Shown: positions 1 through 10,248, numbered from the stretch's first letter. The stretch: DNA of 64,000 nt from Methyloprofundus sp. (GCA_016592635.1 AP023240.1:372001-436000), one strand, 5' to 3'. The notes: generated from the letters alone by a model not told the origin. Translations and numbers: made by a program.

Positions 1-1032
1 TGATTCGATTTTCCATCTCGCACCATAAAACTCGATCATTTGCGTGACCGATAATGACAAGTCCGTGCTAAACAGTGCGATCCATTGCGTTTTACGAAAA
101 ACCCACACGACGCGTACTTTGCACTTTAAACTTTTCAGCATGACAATACGTTCATGAGCAAGTACCGTACGCTGCTTGCCATAAAGAGTCACCTGATATT
201 CGGTCGCTTCGTGGCGAATGCATTTTGCCATTTCCGTTGCCGAACCCAAGCGCCGGCCATATTTTCGAGGTCTTCCTCGTTGCCTTGATTCTCTTGTCTC
301 GGGAAAATCATATAAAACACTATTACAGCGCAGGCGCGACAGAATATCAAACAGACTGCCCACCTCTTTGCGTACGGGCTTTAACAAACCTGCATTGCCA
401 AACCAACTATCGGTCACCGCGAGTATTTGCTTGCTGGAAAAATGGTTTGCAACCCCGATGATCATCTGTGCAGCTTGGCCGATCTTGGTTTCAAACGACT
501 GCAATCGACCTTTGATCTTCGCTCGATCGGATTGCGCATCAATCGCTTTCTGTGGAAGGTAGTGGCGAAAATCTAAAAACAAACAGGCCCAACGATTTTT
601 TATTTGCTTGAGCAAACCGATGGCTACTACGTTTTGTGCCCATGGGTAGTCGCTTTGATTGGCTTTGGCCGCATGATCATAAATGGTTTTGCAACCAAAG
701 ATTTTTTTGCCCACTTTAGGGTTGATGAAATCATCCAGGGCAATTAATAATCGGTCGTCCGTTTCAGGGTTGTCGATTAGGTCCCAGGCTGTTTTCCATA
801 AACCTTGCCACGGTAATTTGGTTGATGCCATGAATGTGTAAAATCGTTTCCGCTTGATATTGATACCGAACAGCGTTTCAAGGCTACGCCATAAATTGGA
901 ACTAATGGAGGAAGTAAATGGGACAATGATCGACAGTAGCGTATAGGCAAATAACGAGGCTCTTTCTTTGCCGAGCGTGGTTTCTGAAAAATGTGATTGA
1001 AGAGGAGAAAGAAGATCGCGTAAAATGAACAT
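1..1032 (-). CDS. DDE transposase, C-terminal end outside window
   Basis: A continuous open frame of 344 codons runs from an ATG at 1032 to the left edge without a stop, so the C-terminus lies outside. The three parts expected of a DDE transposase are visible: LIALDDF early in the catalytic core, AVTDSWFG in the middle, and FYGARWKIE at the very edge, the last supplying the probable catalytic Glu at bases 4-6. This layout resembles IS4/IS701-like enzymes; I cannot fix the family. The frame is undamaged in the window, so the element may be active. An 11-base inverted repeat flanks the start codon (1032-1042 and 1095-1105). Other open frames across this stretch are shadows. Confidence 0.85.
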   Translation of the reverse strand, partial: MFILRDLLSPLQSHFSETTLGKERASLFAYTLLSIIVPFTSSISSNLWRSLETLFGINIKRKRFYTFMASTKLPWQGLWKTAWDLIDNPETDDRLLIALDDFINPKVGKKIFGCKTIYDHAAKANQSDYPWAQNVVAIGLLKQIKNRWACLFLDFRHYLPQKAIDAQSDRAKIKGRLQSFETKIGQAAQMIIGVANHFSSKQILAVTDSWFGNAGLLKPVRKEVGSLFDILSRLRCNSVLYDFPETRESRQRGRPRKYGRRLGSATEMAKCIRHEATEYQVTLYGKQRTVLAHERIVMLKSLKCKVRVVWVFRKTQWIALFSTDLSLSVTQMIEFYGARWKIES

Positions 1033-1351
1033 GAATAAGGCTTTTTTGTTTGTATAATCAATTTGTTAGCACTGTTTATTATACTACAAAATACAGCCTT
1101 ATTCACTATCAACCTGTTGTTTTTAAAGTAATTTATACTTAAATATTAGTAATTGCTAATATTTTTTGAAAATTAGACTTTCCTAATATTTGGCTGGCAA
1201 AAAACTGGGAAACTTCAGTTAGTAGTTACTGCTAAGGGTAAAGTCATTTTGATTTTTGCATTATGCCAACATTGAGATTCATGAATGCTATAATTTGATA
1301 TTCCACCTTTTGTGGGTGTTAGCTATTACTATATGATTTAAGGAGAAAAAA
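1033..1351. other. Intergenic region holding the transposase-proximal IS end
   Basis: This 319-base gap lies between two divergent genes. It holds the upstream end of the insertion sequence, whose exact border cannot be placed because the partner terminal repeat is outside the window. The sequence tgaataaggct at 1032-1042 is repeated inverted at 1095-1105. From about 1106 on it is AT-rich with TAATATT-like words and no recognised promoter. A clear ribosome site (aaggag, about 1340) precedes the gene at 1352. Confidence 0.5.
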
Positions 1352-2134
1352 ATGAAAATAACCTCTTTGTACCTATCTATCTTTTTGCTTTTTTGGACAT
1401 TGGGTGTAAGCGCACATGGGCCAGTCCGTCAAAAGATAGCAGAGAGCATTCAAATTGATGTACCACCTGAAGTTGTCTGGGAAAAAATTAAAGATTTTGG
1501 TGATTTGAGTTGGTTACCAAATGTCCGTGATACTAAACATGAAGGTGGGGAGTCTAAAGGAGCAACGCGAGTATTAACATTAAATGATGGTAAAGTGGTT
1601 ACTGAAGAACTAAAGAAATTTAGTGCGGCTAAGATGAGTTATTCTTATAAAATTACTGATATGAGTACTACTGGTAGTATTTTTCATTCAGGAGTTGATG
1701 AGCCTATTAAAGTGATACCTGTCACAGACTTTGCTGCAACTATTCAAGTGAAAGCAAAAGAAGGTGGTTCTGTCGTTAAATGGAAGGCGGGGTTTTATCG
1801 CGGTTATATGAATAATAACCCACCTGAAGAGCTAAATGAGGCAACTGCGATTAGCATAGTAAAAGGTATTTTTCGTGCAGGGTTGGATAATTTGAAGCAA
1901 GTTGCTGAATCCAATAAAAAAGCAGTTAAAGTTGCAAAAAAATCGCAACCGAAGCAAGAGGCAACTAGAGTAAAAAAAGCAGATAAAAATATTGAAGTTG
2001 ATACTCAGTACCCAGCATCAAATTTTCAGCCTAAAGTTATTTTTTCTGATGTAAAAGCTGTTAAAAAAAGCAAGGTTATTTTTGACCCAAAATATCCAGC
2101 TGCTTATTTTCAACCTAAAGTAATCTATCCTTAA
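1352..2134 (+). CDS. MxaD-like periplasmic SRPBCC-fold protein with repeated tail
   Basis: 260 residues. Residues 1-21 are a Sec signal peptide ending in VSA, and the mature protein begins HGPVRQK, which resembles MxaD, a periplasmic accessory protein of methanol oxidation. Residues about 25-185 form an SRPBCC/START-like domain (IDVPPEVVWEKIKDFGDLSWLP). The family binds hydrophobic ligands or protein partners; MxaD has been linked to the methanol dehydrogenase-cytochrome cL interaction. Residues about 186-220 are a Lys-rich linker, followed by two copies of a YPA-x2-FQPKVI motif (about 221 and 247), which makes the protein longer than ordinary MxaD. The start is supported by AAGGAG. It is about 24 kb from xoxF, so a methanol role is inferred. 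Confidence 0.65.
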   Translation: MKITSLYLSIFLLFWTLGVSAHGPVRQKIAESIQIDVPPEVVWEKIKDFGDLSWLPNVRDTKHEGGESKGATRVLTLNDGKVVTEELKKFSAAKMSYSYKITDMSTTGSIFHSGVDEPIKVIPVTDFAATIQVKAKEGGSVVKWKAGFYRGYMNNNPPEELNEATAISIVKGIFRAGLDNLKQVAESNKKAVKVAKKSQPKQEATRVKKADKNIEVDTQYPASNFQPKVIFSDVKAVKKSKVIFDPKYPAAYFQPKVIYP

Positions 2135-2270
2135 AGAACTTTTGGTGAGCATACATCTGTTGAGAAAAATTGGCTTATAATTACGTTTGCGGTCATCTTA
2201 TGACGGCTCTTTTAGGGTCTATTTTAAGTGCAGACCCAATCAATCCTTTTTCCCAACAGGTGATAATATA

Positions 2271-2807
2271 ATGCAAGCATTAACAATATCTTTAAAACAA
2301 AAGCTGACTATCATATTACTCAGTGCGCTAAGCGTATCTTTTAATCCAGTGATGGCTAAGTCATCGGATAAGATGACCATGGGAGATGTACAAAAAGCGC
2401 GGGAAATGGCAAGAATGGAGGATGATCATGCTAAGCATATAAAAAAGCCTGTTGATAAGAGCCAGGAATTTCGTGGTGTTTATTATGGCTACCTTCCTTG
2501 TGGGCATTGTGCTGGCATTAAAATGACCTTATCTTTAAAAAATAAAAGCAATTATTTATTGGTTACTCAATATGCGCAAGCTTCCACTAAAGAGTTTTAT
2601 GAGAAGGGTAAATATACTTGGGATGATAAAACGGGGTTGGTTACTTTAGTGGCGCGTAAGGATGCTATTATTCGTGAGTTGCGCATTAAAAATGACGGTG
2701 CGTTAATTATGCTTTCTTTTGATGGCGTGAAAGCGCATGGCGATCGGGATGATTATACTTTGTTGAGAAGTGATAAGAGTAATTCACGTGAACTACATAT
2801 TCATTAA
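2271..2807 (+). CDS. NlpE-like (copper-resistance family) exported protein
   Basis: 178 residues from the ATG at 2271; an upstream in-frame start at 2187 would put 28 polar residues before an obvious signal sequence and is rejected. Residues 1-29 form a signal peptide ending VMA. The core, GVYYGYLPCGHCAGIKMTL, matches the signature of the NlpE N-terminal domain, with two Cys in a CxxC pair, followed by predicted beta strands ending in YTLLR. NlpE proteins sense envelope or copper stress and activate Cpx in enterobacteria, but this protein lacks the lipobox Cys, so it is probably soluble in the periplasm. It lies downstream of the MxaD-like gene, with no cpx genes nearby. Confidence 0.65.
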   Translation: MQALTISLKQKLTIILLSALSVSFNPVMAKSSDKMTMGDVQKAREMARMEDDHAKHIKKPVDKSQEFRGVYYGYLPCGHCAGIKMTLSLKNKSNYLLVTQYAQASTKEFYEKGKYTWDDKTGLVTLVARKDAIIRELRIKNDGALIMLSFDGVKAHGDRDDYTLLRSDKSNSRELHIH

Positions 2808-2847
2808 TGATAAGTATTGAGAAAAATAAGGCTGAGGAGAGGGATTC

Positions 2848-3126
2848 ATGGCGATAGCATGTGCTCGACATATTTTAGTGAAAACTAAAGTAGAAGCAGA
2901 AAAACTTAAGCAACTATTGGCAGATGGTGCTGATTTTGCGATGCTTGCCAAGAAGTATTCTCAGTGTAATTCTGCAAAGCAAGGTGGCGATCTTGGGGAG
3001 TTTGGCCCAGGGAAAATGCTAAAGGCATTTGATAATGTGGTATTCAAGAAGCCGATATTAACAGTACATGGACCTGTTAAAACCAAATTTGGCTTTCATT
3101 TGATCGAAACTATTTACCGGCATTAG
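2848..3126 (+). CDS. ppiC: Parvulin-type peptidylprolyl isomerase, single domain
   Basis: 92 residues, the size of E. coli PpiC, with no signal peptide, so it is a cytoplasmic free-standing parvulin domain. It begins CARHILVKTKVEAEKL and carries GGDLGEFGPGKM and the closing FGFHLIE, all hallmarks of the rotamase fold. It isomerises Xaa-Pro bonds in folding proteins. A strong ribosome site (gaggagaggg) lies just before the ATG. It is probably transcribed with the preceding NlpE-like gene (40-base gap). Confidence 0.9.
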   Translation: MAIACARHILVKTKVEAEKLKQLLADGADFAMLAKKYSQCNSAKQGGDLGEFGPGKMLKAFDNVVFKKPILTVHGPVKTKFGFHLIETIYRH

Positions 3127-3197
3127 TCGGTTTTGGTAGATATGACTTCAGACATGTTATGTAGATAAATCTGCACCATAAGGGGCGACAATTCATT

Positions 3198-3599
3198 ATG
3201 CGCAAACGAATTAAAAAATATATATTGCTGGTTATTGGTCTGCTAAGTGTGTTGCTGGGCGTTATCGGTGCGGCATTGCCTATTTTACCAACGACTCCCT
3301 TTTTGATTTTGGCTTTGGCTTGCTTTGCTAAAAGTTCACCGCGATTTCATGTGATGTTGCTGAATAATCCTTGGTTTGGTGCAGCACTACAGCAGTGGGA
3401 AGCGAGCCGCACCATCACGCGTGCGATTAAAATTAAAGCGATGTTATTGGTTGTTTTGACGTTTACTGCCTCTATTGGTGTGCTGTATGGACGTTTACAT
3501 TTGCAATTGGGTTTGTTGCTTTTGGCTTGTGTGTTATTGGCCTTTATGTGGCGCTTAAAAGAGGCTGATGTCGTTGAGGTTCCAGTGCTTGATAAATAA
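3198..3599 (+). CDS. ybaN: YbaN/DUF454 family small inner-membrane protein
   Basis: 133 residues with a basic N-terminus and hydrophobic segments at about 9-45, 78-97 and 100-117. The conserved family stretch LPILPTTPFLILALACFAKSSPRF follows the first membrane segment. DUF454 members are inner-membrane proteins of unknown function. The neighbours (a parvulin upstream, tgt downstream) give no functional hint. A weak inverted repeat (aaactgg ... ccggttt, about 3608-3635) after the stop could end transcription. Confidence 0.85.
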   Translation: MRKRIKKYILLVIGLLSVLLGVIGAALPILPTTPFLILALACFAKSSPRFHVMLLNNPWFGAALQQWEASRTITRAIKIKAMLLVVLTFTASIGVLYGRLHLQLGLLLLACVLLAFMWRLKEADVVEVPVLDK

Positions 3600-3718
3600 T
3601 TTATGTTAAAAACTGGTGGAGTTTTCCGGTTTCGTATTGGTTTAAATCTTGATTCCATAAGGCTCTATCTGAGCGACAGTGTTAAGATGCCGTCCTATAT
3701 ATTTTCATTCAATACTAA

Positions 3719-4840
<1,122 letters not shown>

Positions 4841-4882
4841 TGGTGAGCTTTTTATTTTAACTTGTACGACAACGGGGGGATT

Positions 4883-5233
4883 ATGAGTTTTTTTATATCT
4901 GATGCAATGGCTGAGGCAGCTGCGCCGGTAGCGCAACAACCAGGCTGGGAAGGAATGTTATTTCCATTAGGGATTTTGGTTTTTTTCTATTTTCTATTTT
5001 TAAGACCACAAGCTAAGCGTTCCAAAGAGCATAAAAAAATGCTTGAAGAAATGCAAGCAGGGGCAGAAGTGGTTACTAATGGCGGCATTTTAGGTAAGGT
5101 TGTCAGCCTTGATGAAAATTTTGTGCAAGTTGAAATTTCTAATAATGTTGTGATTCAAGTCCAGCGTCATCAGGTGACTAGCTTAATGCCCAAAGGAACT
5201 TATAAAGTTCAAATGAAAAAAAACAAATCTTAG
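4883..5233 (+). CDS. yajC: Sec translocase auxiliary subunit YajC
   Basis: 116 residues from the ATG at 4883, which follows a GGGGGGA ribosome site; a TTG seven codons upstream in frame is not needed. One membrane segment (about 29-47, LGILVFFYFLFLRPQAKRS) is followed by a cytoplasmic basic domain with AGAEVVTNGGILGKVV, diagnostic of YajC. YajC joins SecDF and YidC around SecYEG. A factor-independent terminator separates it from secD, so part of the tgt-yajC transcript probably stops before secDF. Confidence 0.97.
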   Translation: MSFFISDAMAEAAAPVAQQPGWEGMLFPLGILVFFYFLFLRPQAKRSKEHKKMLEEMQAGAEVVTNGGILGKVVSLDENFVQVEISNNVVIQVQRHQVTSLMPKGTYKVQMKKNKS

Positions 5234-5252
5234 GACTGAGCATTTTATAAAG

Positions 5253-5297
5253 CCCGAAACTGGCCGATCTTTATTGTCTGGTTTCGGGTTTTATTTT
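5253..5297 (+). terminator. Rho-independent terminator after yajC
   Basis: An 8-base stem cccgaaac (5253-5260) pairs with gtttcggg (5281-5288) and is followed by a T-rich run (5289-5297). It lies between yajC and secD, genes usually co-transcribed, so it may act as an attenuator rather than a full stop. Confidence 0.7.
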
Positions 5298-5418
5298 ATC
5301 CTCAGCCCTTATTTCGGTTCCTATAGGTCACTTAAATAAAAGGACTTAGCAGATCGTGTAATAGCAATGCCGGCATGGTTTCCTGTGTCAGCGATTGATT
5401 TATCTTAATGGAAATATC

Positions 5419-7269
5419 ATGCAAAACCATTTCCCTTTTTGGAAAAACTTATTGATTCTAACCGTATTAGTGCTGGGTATTGTTTATGCATTACCTAACC
5501 TATTCGGTGATGACCCATCGGTACAAATTTCTACTAGTGACCAGGCAGAGTTATCAGAAACTCAGGTTGCTAGTATTGAAAAAAGTTTACAAACAGCCGC
5601 TATTGATACTAAAGCAATACAGTTGGATGGCAGCAAACTTTTAGTACGATTTAATGATACTGATGCACAGATGCGTGCAGCTGACTTGTTACGTAATAAA
5701 CTTGCTGGAAAATTTACGGTGGCCTTAAACCTTGCGCCAGCTACGCCAAGCTGGTTAAGTGGTTTAGGTGCTAGTCCGATGTATTTAGGTTTAGATTTGC
5801 GTGGTGGGGTACATTTCCTCTATCAAGTGGATATGGCCGCCGCCGTTAAACAAGCTGAGAATCGTTATAATAGCGATGTACGGAGTGCCTTGCGGGGCGC
5901 TAAAGTTCGTTATAAGTCGGTCTCTTTTGATGATGGTGCAATTAAGGTTGTTTTGCGTAATGACAAGGATAAACAAGCTGCTATTGCAATAATAGATGAT
6001 GAGTTCCGTAAATTGAATATGCAGGAAGATGCGGAATTACCTGTCTTATTTTTACGCATATCCGAAGCAGAAATTAAAAGTCTCAAAAAATTTGCTTTAG
6101 CACAAAATATTACGACATTACGTAATCGTGTCAATGAATTAGGGGTATCTGAACCTGTTATTCAGCAGCAAGGTGATAGTCGTATTGTGGTACAACTTCC
6201 AGGTATACAAGATACCGCACGTGCTAAAGAAATTTTAGGGACTACTGCAACGCTTGAGTATCGTAAAGTTGATACTAAACATGATGTGCAAAGAGCCTTG
6301 TCAGGGCGTGTGCCTATGGGTAGCAAACTGTATTATGAGCGTGATACTAAAGCACCAGTGTTATTGAAAAAGCGCGTTATTATTACGGGTGACCAAATTG
6401 TGGATGCCTCATCGGGCTTAGATCAAAATGGTTCGGCTTCCGTTAATATTACCCTTAATGGTGTCGGAGCCAAGAAAATGGGTAAATTTACTAAAGATAA
6501 TATTGGCCAGCCTATGGCGGTTGTCTTTATCGAGCGTAAAATCACTACTAAAATAGTGAATGGTAAAAAAGTAGAGCGTAAAGAAAAAATTGAAGAAGTG
6601 ATCAGTATTGCCACAATACGAGATGCTTTTAGTAAGCGTTTTCAAACAACGGGTTTAGATAGTACGCAAGAAGCACGTAAGTTATCCTTATTGTTGAGAG
6701 CGGGTTCGCTAGCAGCACCTTTGGATATCGTAGAAGAGCGCACAGTTGGGCCAAGTTTAGGTCAAGATAATATTGATAAAGGTATGATGTCGGTGATGGT
6801 TGGCTTTGTGCTGGTACTGATCTTTATGGCTGTTTATTATAAAACTTTTGGTTTGATTGCTAATTTGGCTTTGACCTTTAACTTGGTAGTTATTATTGCT
6901 GTGTTATCAATGCTGCAAGCGACCTTAACGCTGCCTGGTATTGCAGGGATTGTATTAACCGTTGGGATGGCCGTTGATGCCAATGTCTTGATTTTTGAAC
7001 GGATCAAAGAAGAGTTAGGTATTGGTAATTCACCACAGACCAGTATTTTTGTGGGTTATGAAAAAGCATTTGCTACCATTTTTGATGCAAATATTACTAC
7101 TTTATTGGTTGCGTTAGTGCTATTTGGTTTTGGTACCGGGCCGATTAAAGGCTTTGCCATTACCTTGGCCATCGGAATTTTGACTTCCATGTTTACCGCT
7201 ATTTTAGGGTCACGGATGGTCATTAATTGGATTTACGGCAATCGCCGTATTGAAAATCTATCTATTTAA
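5419..7269 (+). CDS. secD: Protein translocase subunit SecD
   Basis: 616 residues from the ATG at 5419, matching E. coli SecD (615); an upstream in-frame TTG at 5395 would add eight residues without support. TM1 is at about 9-28. The periplasmic P1 region includes LGLDLRGGVHFLYQVD, and the C-terminal RND-like membrane bundle includes VDANVLIFERIKEE at about 520. With SecF it uses proton motive force to pull secreted proteins through SecYEG. The next gene is secF after 14 bases. Confidence 0.98.
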   Translation: MQNHFPFWKNLLILTVLVLGIVYALPNLFGDDPSVQISTSDQAELSETQVASIEKSLQTAAIDTKAIQLDGSKLLVRFNDTDAQMRAADLLRNKLAGKFTVALNLAPATPSWLSGLGASPMYLGLDLRGGVHFLYQVDMAAAVKQAENRYNSDVRSALRGAKVRYKSVSFDDGAIKVVLRNDKDKQAAIAIIDDEFRKLNMQEDAELPVLFLRISEAEIKSLKKFALAQNITTLRNRVNELGVSEPVIQQQGDSRIVVQLPGIQDTARAKEILGTTATLEYRKVDTKHDVQRALSGRVPMGSKLYYERDTKAPVLLKKRVIITGDQIVDASSGLDQNGSASVNITLNGVGAKKMGKFTKDNIGQPMAVVFIERKITTKIVNGKKVERKEKIEEVISIATIRDAFSKRFQTTGLDSTQEARKLSLLLRAGSLAAPLDIVEERTVGPSLGQDNIDKGMMSVMVGFVLVLIFMAVYYKTFGLIANLALTFNLVVIIAVLSMLQATLTLPGIAGIVLTVGMAVDANVLIFERIKEELGIGNSPQTSIFVGYEKAFATIFDANITTLLVALVLFGFGTGPIKGFAITLAIGILTSMFTAILGSRMVINWIYGNRRIENLSI

Positions 7270-7283
7270 TCAGGAATATTATC

Positions 7284-8240
7284 ATGACAACAAAAATTGA
7301 TTTTTTAGGTAAACGTAATTTTGCAGCTATTTTTTCGGGGCTATTATTAATTGTCTCTATTGTTTCTTTGGCTGCACAAGGCTTAAAGCTGGGTATCGAC
7401 TTTACTGGTGGAACTTTAGTTGAGATTGGCTATAAACAAGCTGTTGACTTAACTAAGATGCGCTCTGAATTAGATGAGGCTGGTTTCGGCGATTCAACCG
7501 TACAGCATTTTGGTACATCACAAGAAATTTTGATTCGCTTAAAGCCAAAAGAAGGCTTGAGTGATGCGGAGTTAAGTACTGAAGTGACGAGAGCGGCTGA
7601 TAAAGCGATGTCGGCACAAGGTGATATTCGCCGGGTCGAGTTTGTTGGTCCGCAAGTGGGGGATGAATTAACCGAAGATGGTGGTTTGGCTTTATTATAT
7701 TCGATGTTCGGCATTTTAATTTATGTCGCTTGGCGTTTTGAGTATAAGTTTGCATTGGGCTCGGTAGCCGCGCTAGCGCATGATGTTATTATTACTTTGG
7801 GGGCTTTCTCAGTTATACAAATGGAATTTGACCTAACTGTTCTGGCGGCCATTTTAGCGGTGATTGGTTATTCGCTTAACGATACGATCGTTGTTTATGA
7901 CCGTATTCGAGAAAACTTTCGGTTAATGCGTAAGGGTTCGGCAGAAAATGTGATGAATATTTCATTGAACCAAACCTTAAGCCGTACTTTAATGACTTCA
8001 TTGACAACTTTATTGGTATTAGTTGCTTTGGCTTTATTAGGTGGTGAGATTATTCATAATTTTGCGATCGCTTTATTGATTGGTGTGGTAATTGGTACCT
8101 ATTCTTCTATCTTCGTAGCGAGTCCTGTTGTGTTGATTTTAGGTGTTAGCAAAGAAGACTTGATGGTGGTTGAGGTAGAAGTTGAGGGTGCTGAGTTCGA
8201 TATGGTGGGTGCTGAGCAAAGAGATATTGATCGGCCTTAG
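7284..8240 (+). CDS. secF: Protein translocase subunit SecF
   Basis: 318 residues, near the family's usual 310-325, with six predicted membrane segments. The N-terminal GIDFTGGTLVEI and the later IGYSLNDTIVVYDRIREN are SecF signatures. It forms the SecDF complex and is transcribed with secD. The acidic tail after about residue 293 is somewhat extended. A short atcggc/gccgat inverted repeat just over the stop codon (about 8230-8251) is a weak terminator candidate. Confidence 0.98.
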   Translation: MTTKIDFLGKRNFAAIFSGLLLIVSIVSLAAQGLKLGIDFTGGTLVEIGYKQAVDLTKMRSELDEAGFGDSTVQHFGTSQEILIRLKPKEGLSDAELSTEVTRAADKAMSAQGDIRRVEFVGPQVGDELTEDGGLALLYSMFGILIYVAWRFEYKFALGSVAALAHDVIITLGAFSVIQMEFDLTVLAAILAVIGYSLNDTIVVYDRIRENFRLMRKGSAENVMNISLNQTLSRTLMTSLTTLLVLVALALLGGEIIHNFAIALLIGVVIGTYSSIFVASPVVLILGVSKEDLMVVEVEVEGAEFDMVGAEQRDIDRP

Positions 8241-8276
8241 GCTTAGCCGATATTATATTGCGTGTATTGTTCCTTG

Positions 8277-8327
8277 ATTCCGCTAACTTCATCAAGGCTG
8301 TTGTAGCCCATATGGAGCTAGCGGAAT
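8277..8327. repeat. Short palindromic intergenic repeat after secF
   Basis: The 9-base arms attccgcta (8277-8285) and tagcggaat (8319-8327) are inverted copies. The element also carries a gtagcccatatgg ... gaatacggg segment of the type often seen as interspersed palindromic repeats in methanotroph genomes. No gene function is implied. Confidence 0.45.
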
Positions 8328-8363
8328 ACGGGAAAACGAAGACTATTATTTTAGGGGAGAATT

Positions 8364-8567
8364 ATGGATATGAACAGCGTAAATGAGAATTCTAAAGGTA
8401 CACGAGGGATAGTATCTATTATTGGCTTAGTTGTTATTGTGATAGGCATGGTCGCTAGCGTACAGGCGGATGGTTCTTTTCTGCCGGATATTGTGATGGC
8501 ACTAGGAACAATTATAATACTTGTTGTAGAAAAAGCGGTAATTAACGAAAGTGCACATTGCGGCTAA
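8364..8567 (+). CDS. Small hypothetical protein with two hydrophobic segments
   Basis: 67 residues, not recognised. A good ribosome site (aggggag) precedes the ATG. Hydrophobic stretches at about 16-35 (IVSIIGLVVIVIGMVASVQA) and 41-57 suggest a small inner-membrane protein. Its last three codons and stop fall within a segment (8560-8579, gcggctaaagccacacctac) resembling the repeat at 15942-15961, so the C-terminus may have been altered by repeat insertion. It is convergent with murU. Confidence 0.5.
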   Translation: MDMNSVNENSKGTRGIVSIIGLVVIVIGMVASVQADGSFLPDIVMALGTIIILVVEKAVINESAHCG

Positions 8568-8575
8568 AGCCACAC

Positions 8576-9241
8576 CTACAGAATTATTAAGGCATTGAGC
8601 TCTGCTAGTCTTTCAGGCGTACCAATATCCATCCAGAAACCAGCATATAACTCACCCGTAATATGTTGGTTTTGCATTGCCATTTTTAATAATGGCCCTA
8701 ATGCCGTCTTACCAGGCTTAATGTTCTTGAATAAATCGGGGTGGTAAATACCAATGCCACTAAAAGTATATTTAGGGTGCTGGTTGTGGCTGAGCAGAGA
8801 TTGTTTACCAATGGCAAAGTCGCCTTCGAGATGATGTACTGGGTTACTAACTAGGATTAGATGCGCTAAGTCTACTTTCATATGCTGCAAACTAGCGAAT
8901 GTAAAATCACAGAAAATATCCGCATTGACGACTAAAAAAGGAGCATTGCCCAGCAATGGTAATGCTTTTTTAATGCCTCCTGCCGTTTCTAAGCCTGCAT
9001 CGCCTTCATGTGAATAGCTAATTTTCGCTTGATAGCGAGAGCCATCTCCTAGATAAGCAGCAATTTGCTCGCCTAAATATGCCAAATTAATAACTATTTC
9101 CTCAAATCCCGCCCGTACTAAGGCTTCAACGGTATATTCAATTAAAGGTTTGCCCGCAACTATGAGTAGCGGTTTCGGTGTGTGATCTGTTAATGGACGC
9201 ATTCTTTCGCCACGTCCAGCGGCTAGAATCATCGCCTTCAT
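8576..9241 (-). CDS. murU: N-acetylmuramate alpha-1-phosphate uridylyltransferase
   Basis: 221 residues. The nucleotidyltransferase signature MILAAGRGERMRPLTDHTPKPLL opens the protein, with VVNADIFCDF carrying the metal-binding Asp and a terminal GFWMDIGTPERL. This matches MurU of the Pseudomonas cell-wall recycling route, which makes UDP-MurNAc from MurNAc-1-P and so bypasses de novo synthesis. The ATG overlaps the amgK stop by four bases (ATGA), implying translational coupling. Another small-sugar nucleotidyltransferase is conceivable, but the amgK linkage argues for MurU. Confidence 0.9.
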   Translation of the reverse strand: MKAMILAAGRGERMRPLTDHTPKPLLIVAGKPLIEYTVEALVRAGFEEIVINLAYLGEQIAAYLGDGSRYQAKISYSHEGDAGLETAGGIKKALPLLGNAPFLVVNADIFCDFTFASLQHMKVDLAHLILVSNPVHHLEGDFAIGKQSLLSHNQHPKYTFSGIGIYHPDLFKNIKPGKTALGPLLKMAMQNQHITGELYAGFWMDIGTPERLAELNALIIL

Positions 9242-10248
9242 AACTTCTGCCGACTAATGGGTAAGATGGTTGCTATTAAGAACTGGCTAAATTCCTGTAG
9301 TTCCAGGTACTGTTGGCTGACTTGGATGACATAATTAAGGGTGCGTGGAATATCATTGAGGTAAGCAGGTTTAGCATCTCTAATATTCAGGCGTGAGAAA
9401 ATACCGATCGCTTTTAAATGTCGCTGGATACCCATTAAATCAAAATCACGGCAAAATTGTGGATAGGTACAGCTAATAATATCAGCTTGTTTTAACTGCT
9501 GATAATAGGCAAGCCTATGTTGATCGATCACATTATCAGGCCAGCTAATATAACAGTCTCTTAATAAGGAAACCGCGTCATAAGTGACTGGGCCGATAAC
9601 CGCATCTTGGAAATCAATAATGCCAGGATTATTGGCGGGAAAATACATTAAATTACGGGAATGGTAGTCTCTGTGTACACAGACTTGAGATTGTTGCAAC
9701 GCAGAATCAATCAGTAGCTGATAGCTATTTTGTAGCATATTCAGTTCTGTCGTGCTGAGTTGATATTGGCATTGCTGAGCCAGAAACCAGTCAGTAAACA
9801 ATTGTAGCTCTGTATTGAGTAGTGCCACATCATAATGAGGCAAATCAGCGTCTTGTGTGGCTACATTATTTTGTAGTTGTAACAAACTGTTTAAAGCATC
9901 CGTGTATAAGTTATTAGCACTGCTTGCGTTGAGGCAGTCTAGTAAGCACTCAGAACCAAAGTCTTCCAGTAATAAAAAACCTTGCTGAGTATTTTGCTGC
10001 ACAATTTGTGGGACATTAACTTGCGCTTGTTTAAAGAGTTGTGCAACTTTAATAAAAGGGCCAGTATCTTCTTTTTCGGGCGGGGCATCCATGACTATGT
10101 ATGATTGTTGCTCATGTACCACTCTATAGTAGCGCCTAAAACTAGCATCACTCGAAGCGGGCTGAAATTGGGTGATATTTAATTGCAAGTCATTGCTTAG
10201 CCATTGCAAAATGGCTTTTTCTCTATCGTCGTGTGCCGTGATTGTCAT
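9238..10248 (-). CDS. amgK: Anomeric MurNAc/GlcNAc kinase AmgK
   Basis: 336 residues of the aminoglycoside-phosphotransferase (kinase-like) fold. HRDYHSRNLMYF is the catalytic loop and GIIDFQDAVIGPVTYD the metal-binding segment. AmgK phosphorylates MurNAc or GlcNAc at the anomeric carbon, giving the substrate of MurU. The pair amgK-murU divergent from lptD-surA is the arrangement known from Pseudomonas, supporting the assignment. Only weak ribosome-binding sequence precedes the ATG. Confidence 0.92.
   Translation of the reverse strand: MTITAHDDREKAILQWLSNDLQLNITQFQPASSDASFRRYYRVVHEQQSYIVMDAPPEKEDTGPFIKVAQLFKQAQVNVPQIVQQNTQQGFLLLEDFGSECLLDCLNASSANNLYTDALNSLLQLQNNVATQDADLPHYDVALLNTELQLFTDWFLAQQCQYQLSTTELNMLQNSYQLLIDSALQQSQVCVHRDYHSRNLMYFPANNPGIIDFQDAVIGPVTYDAVSLLRDCYISWPDNVIDQHRLAYYQQLKQADIISCTYPQFCRDFDLMGIQRHLKAIGIFSRLNIRDAKPAYLNDIPRTLNYVIQVSQQYLELQEFSQFLIATILPISRQKL

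Noticed and set aside
218..1112. Open frames at 218-562 (plus) and 777-1112 (minus) over the transposase
   Set aside because: They overlap the continuous transposase frame, which shows real family motifs.
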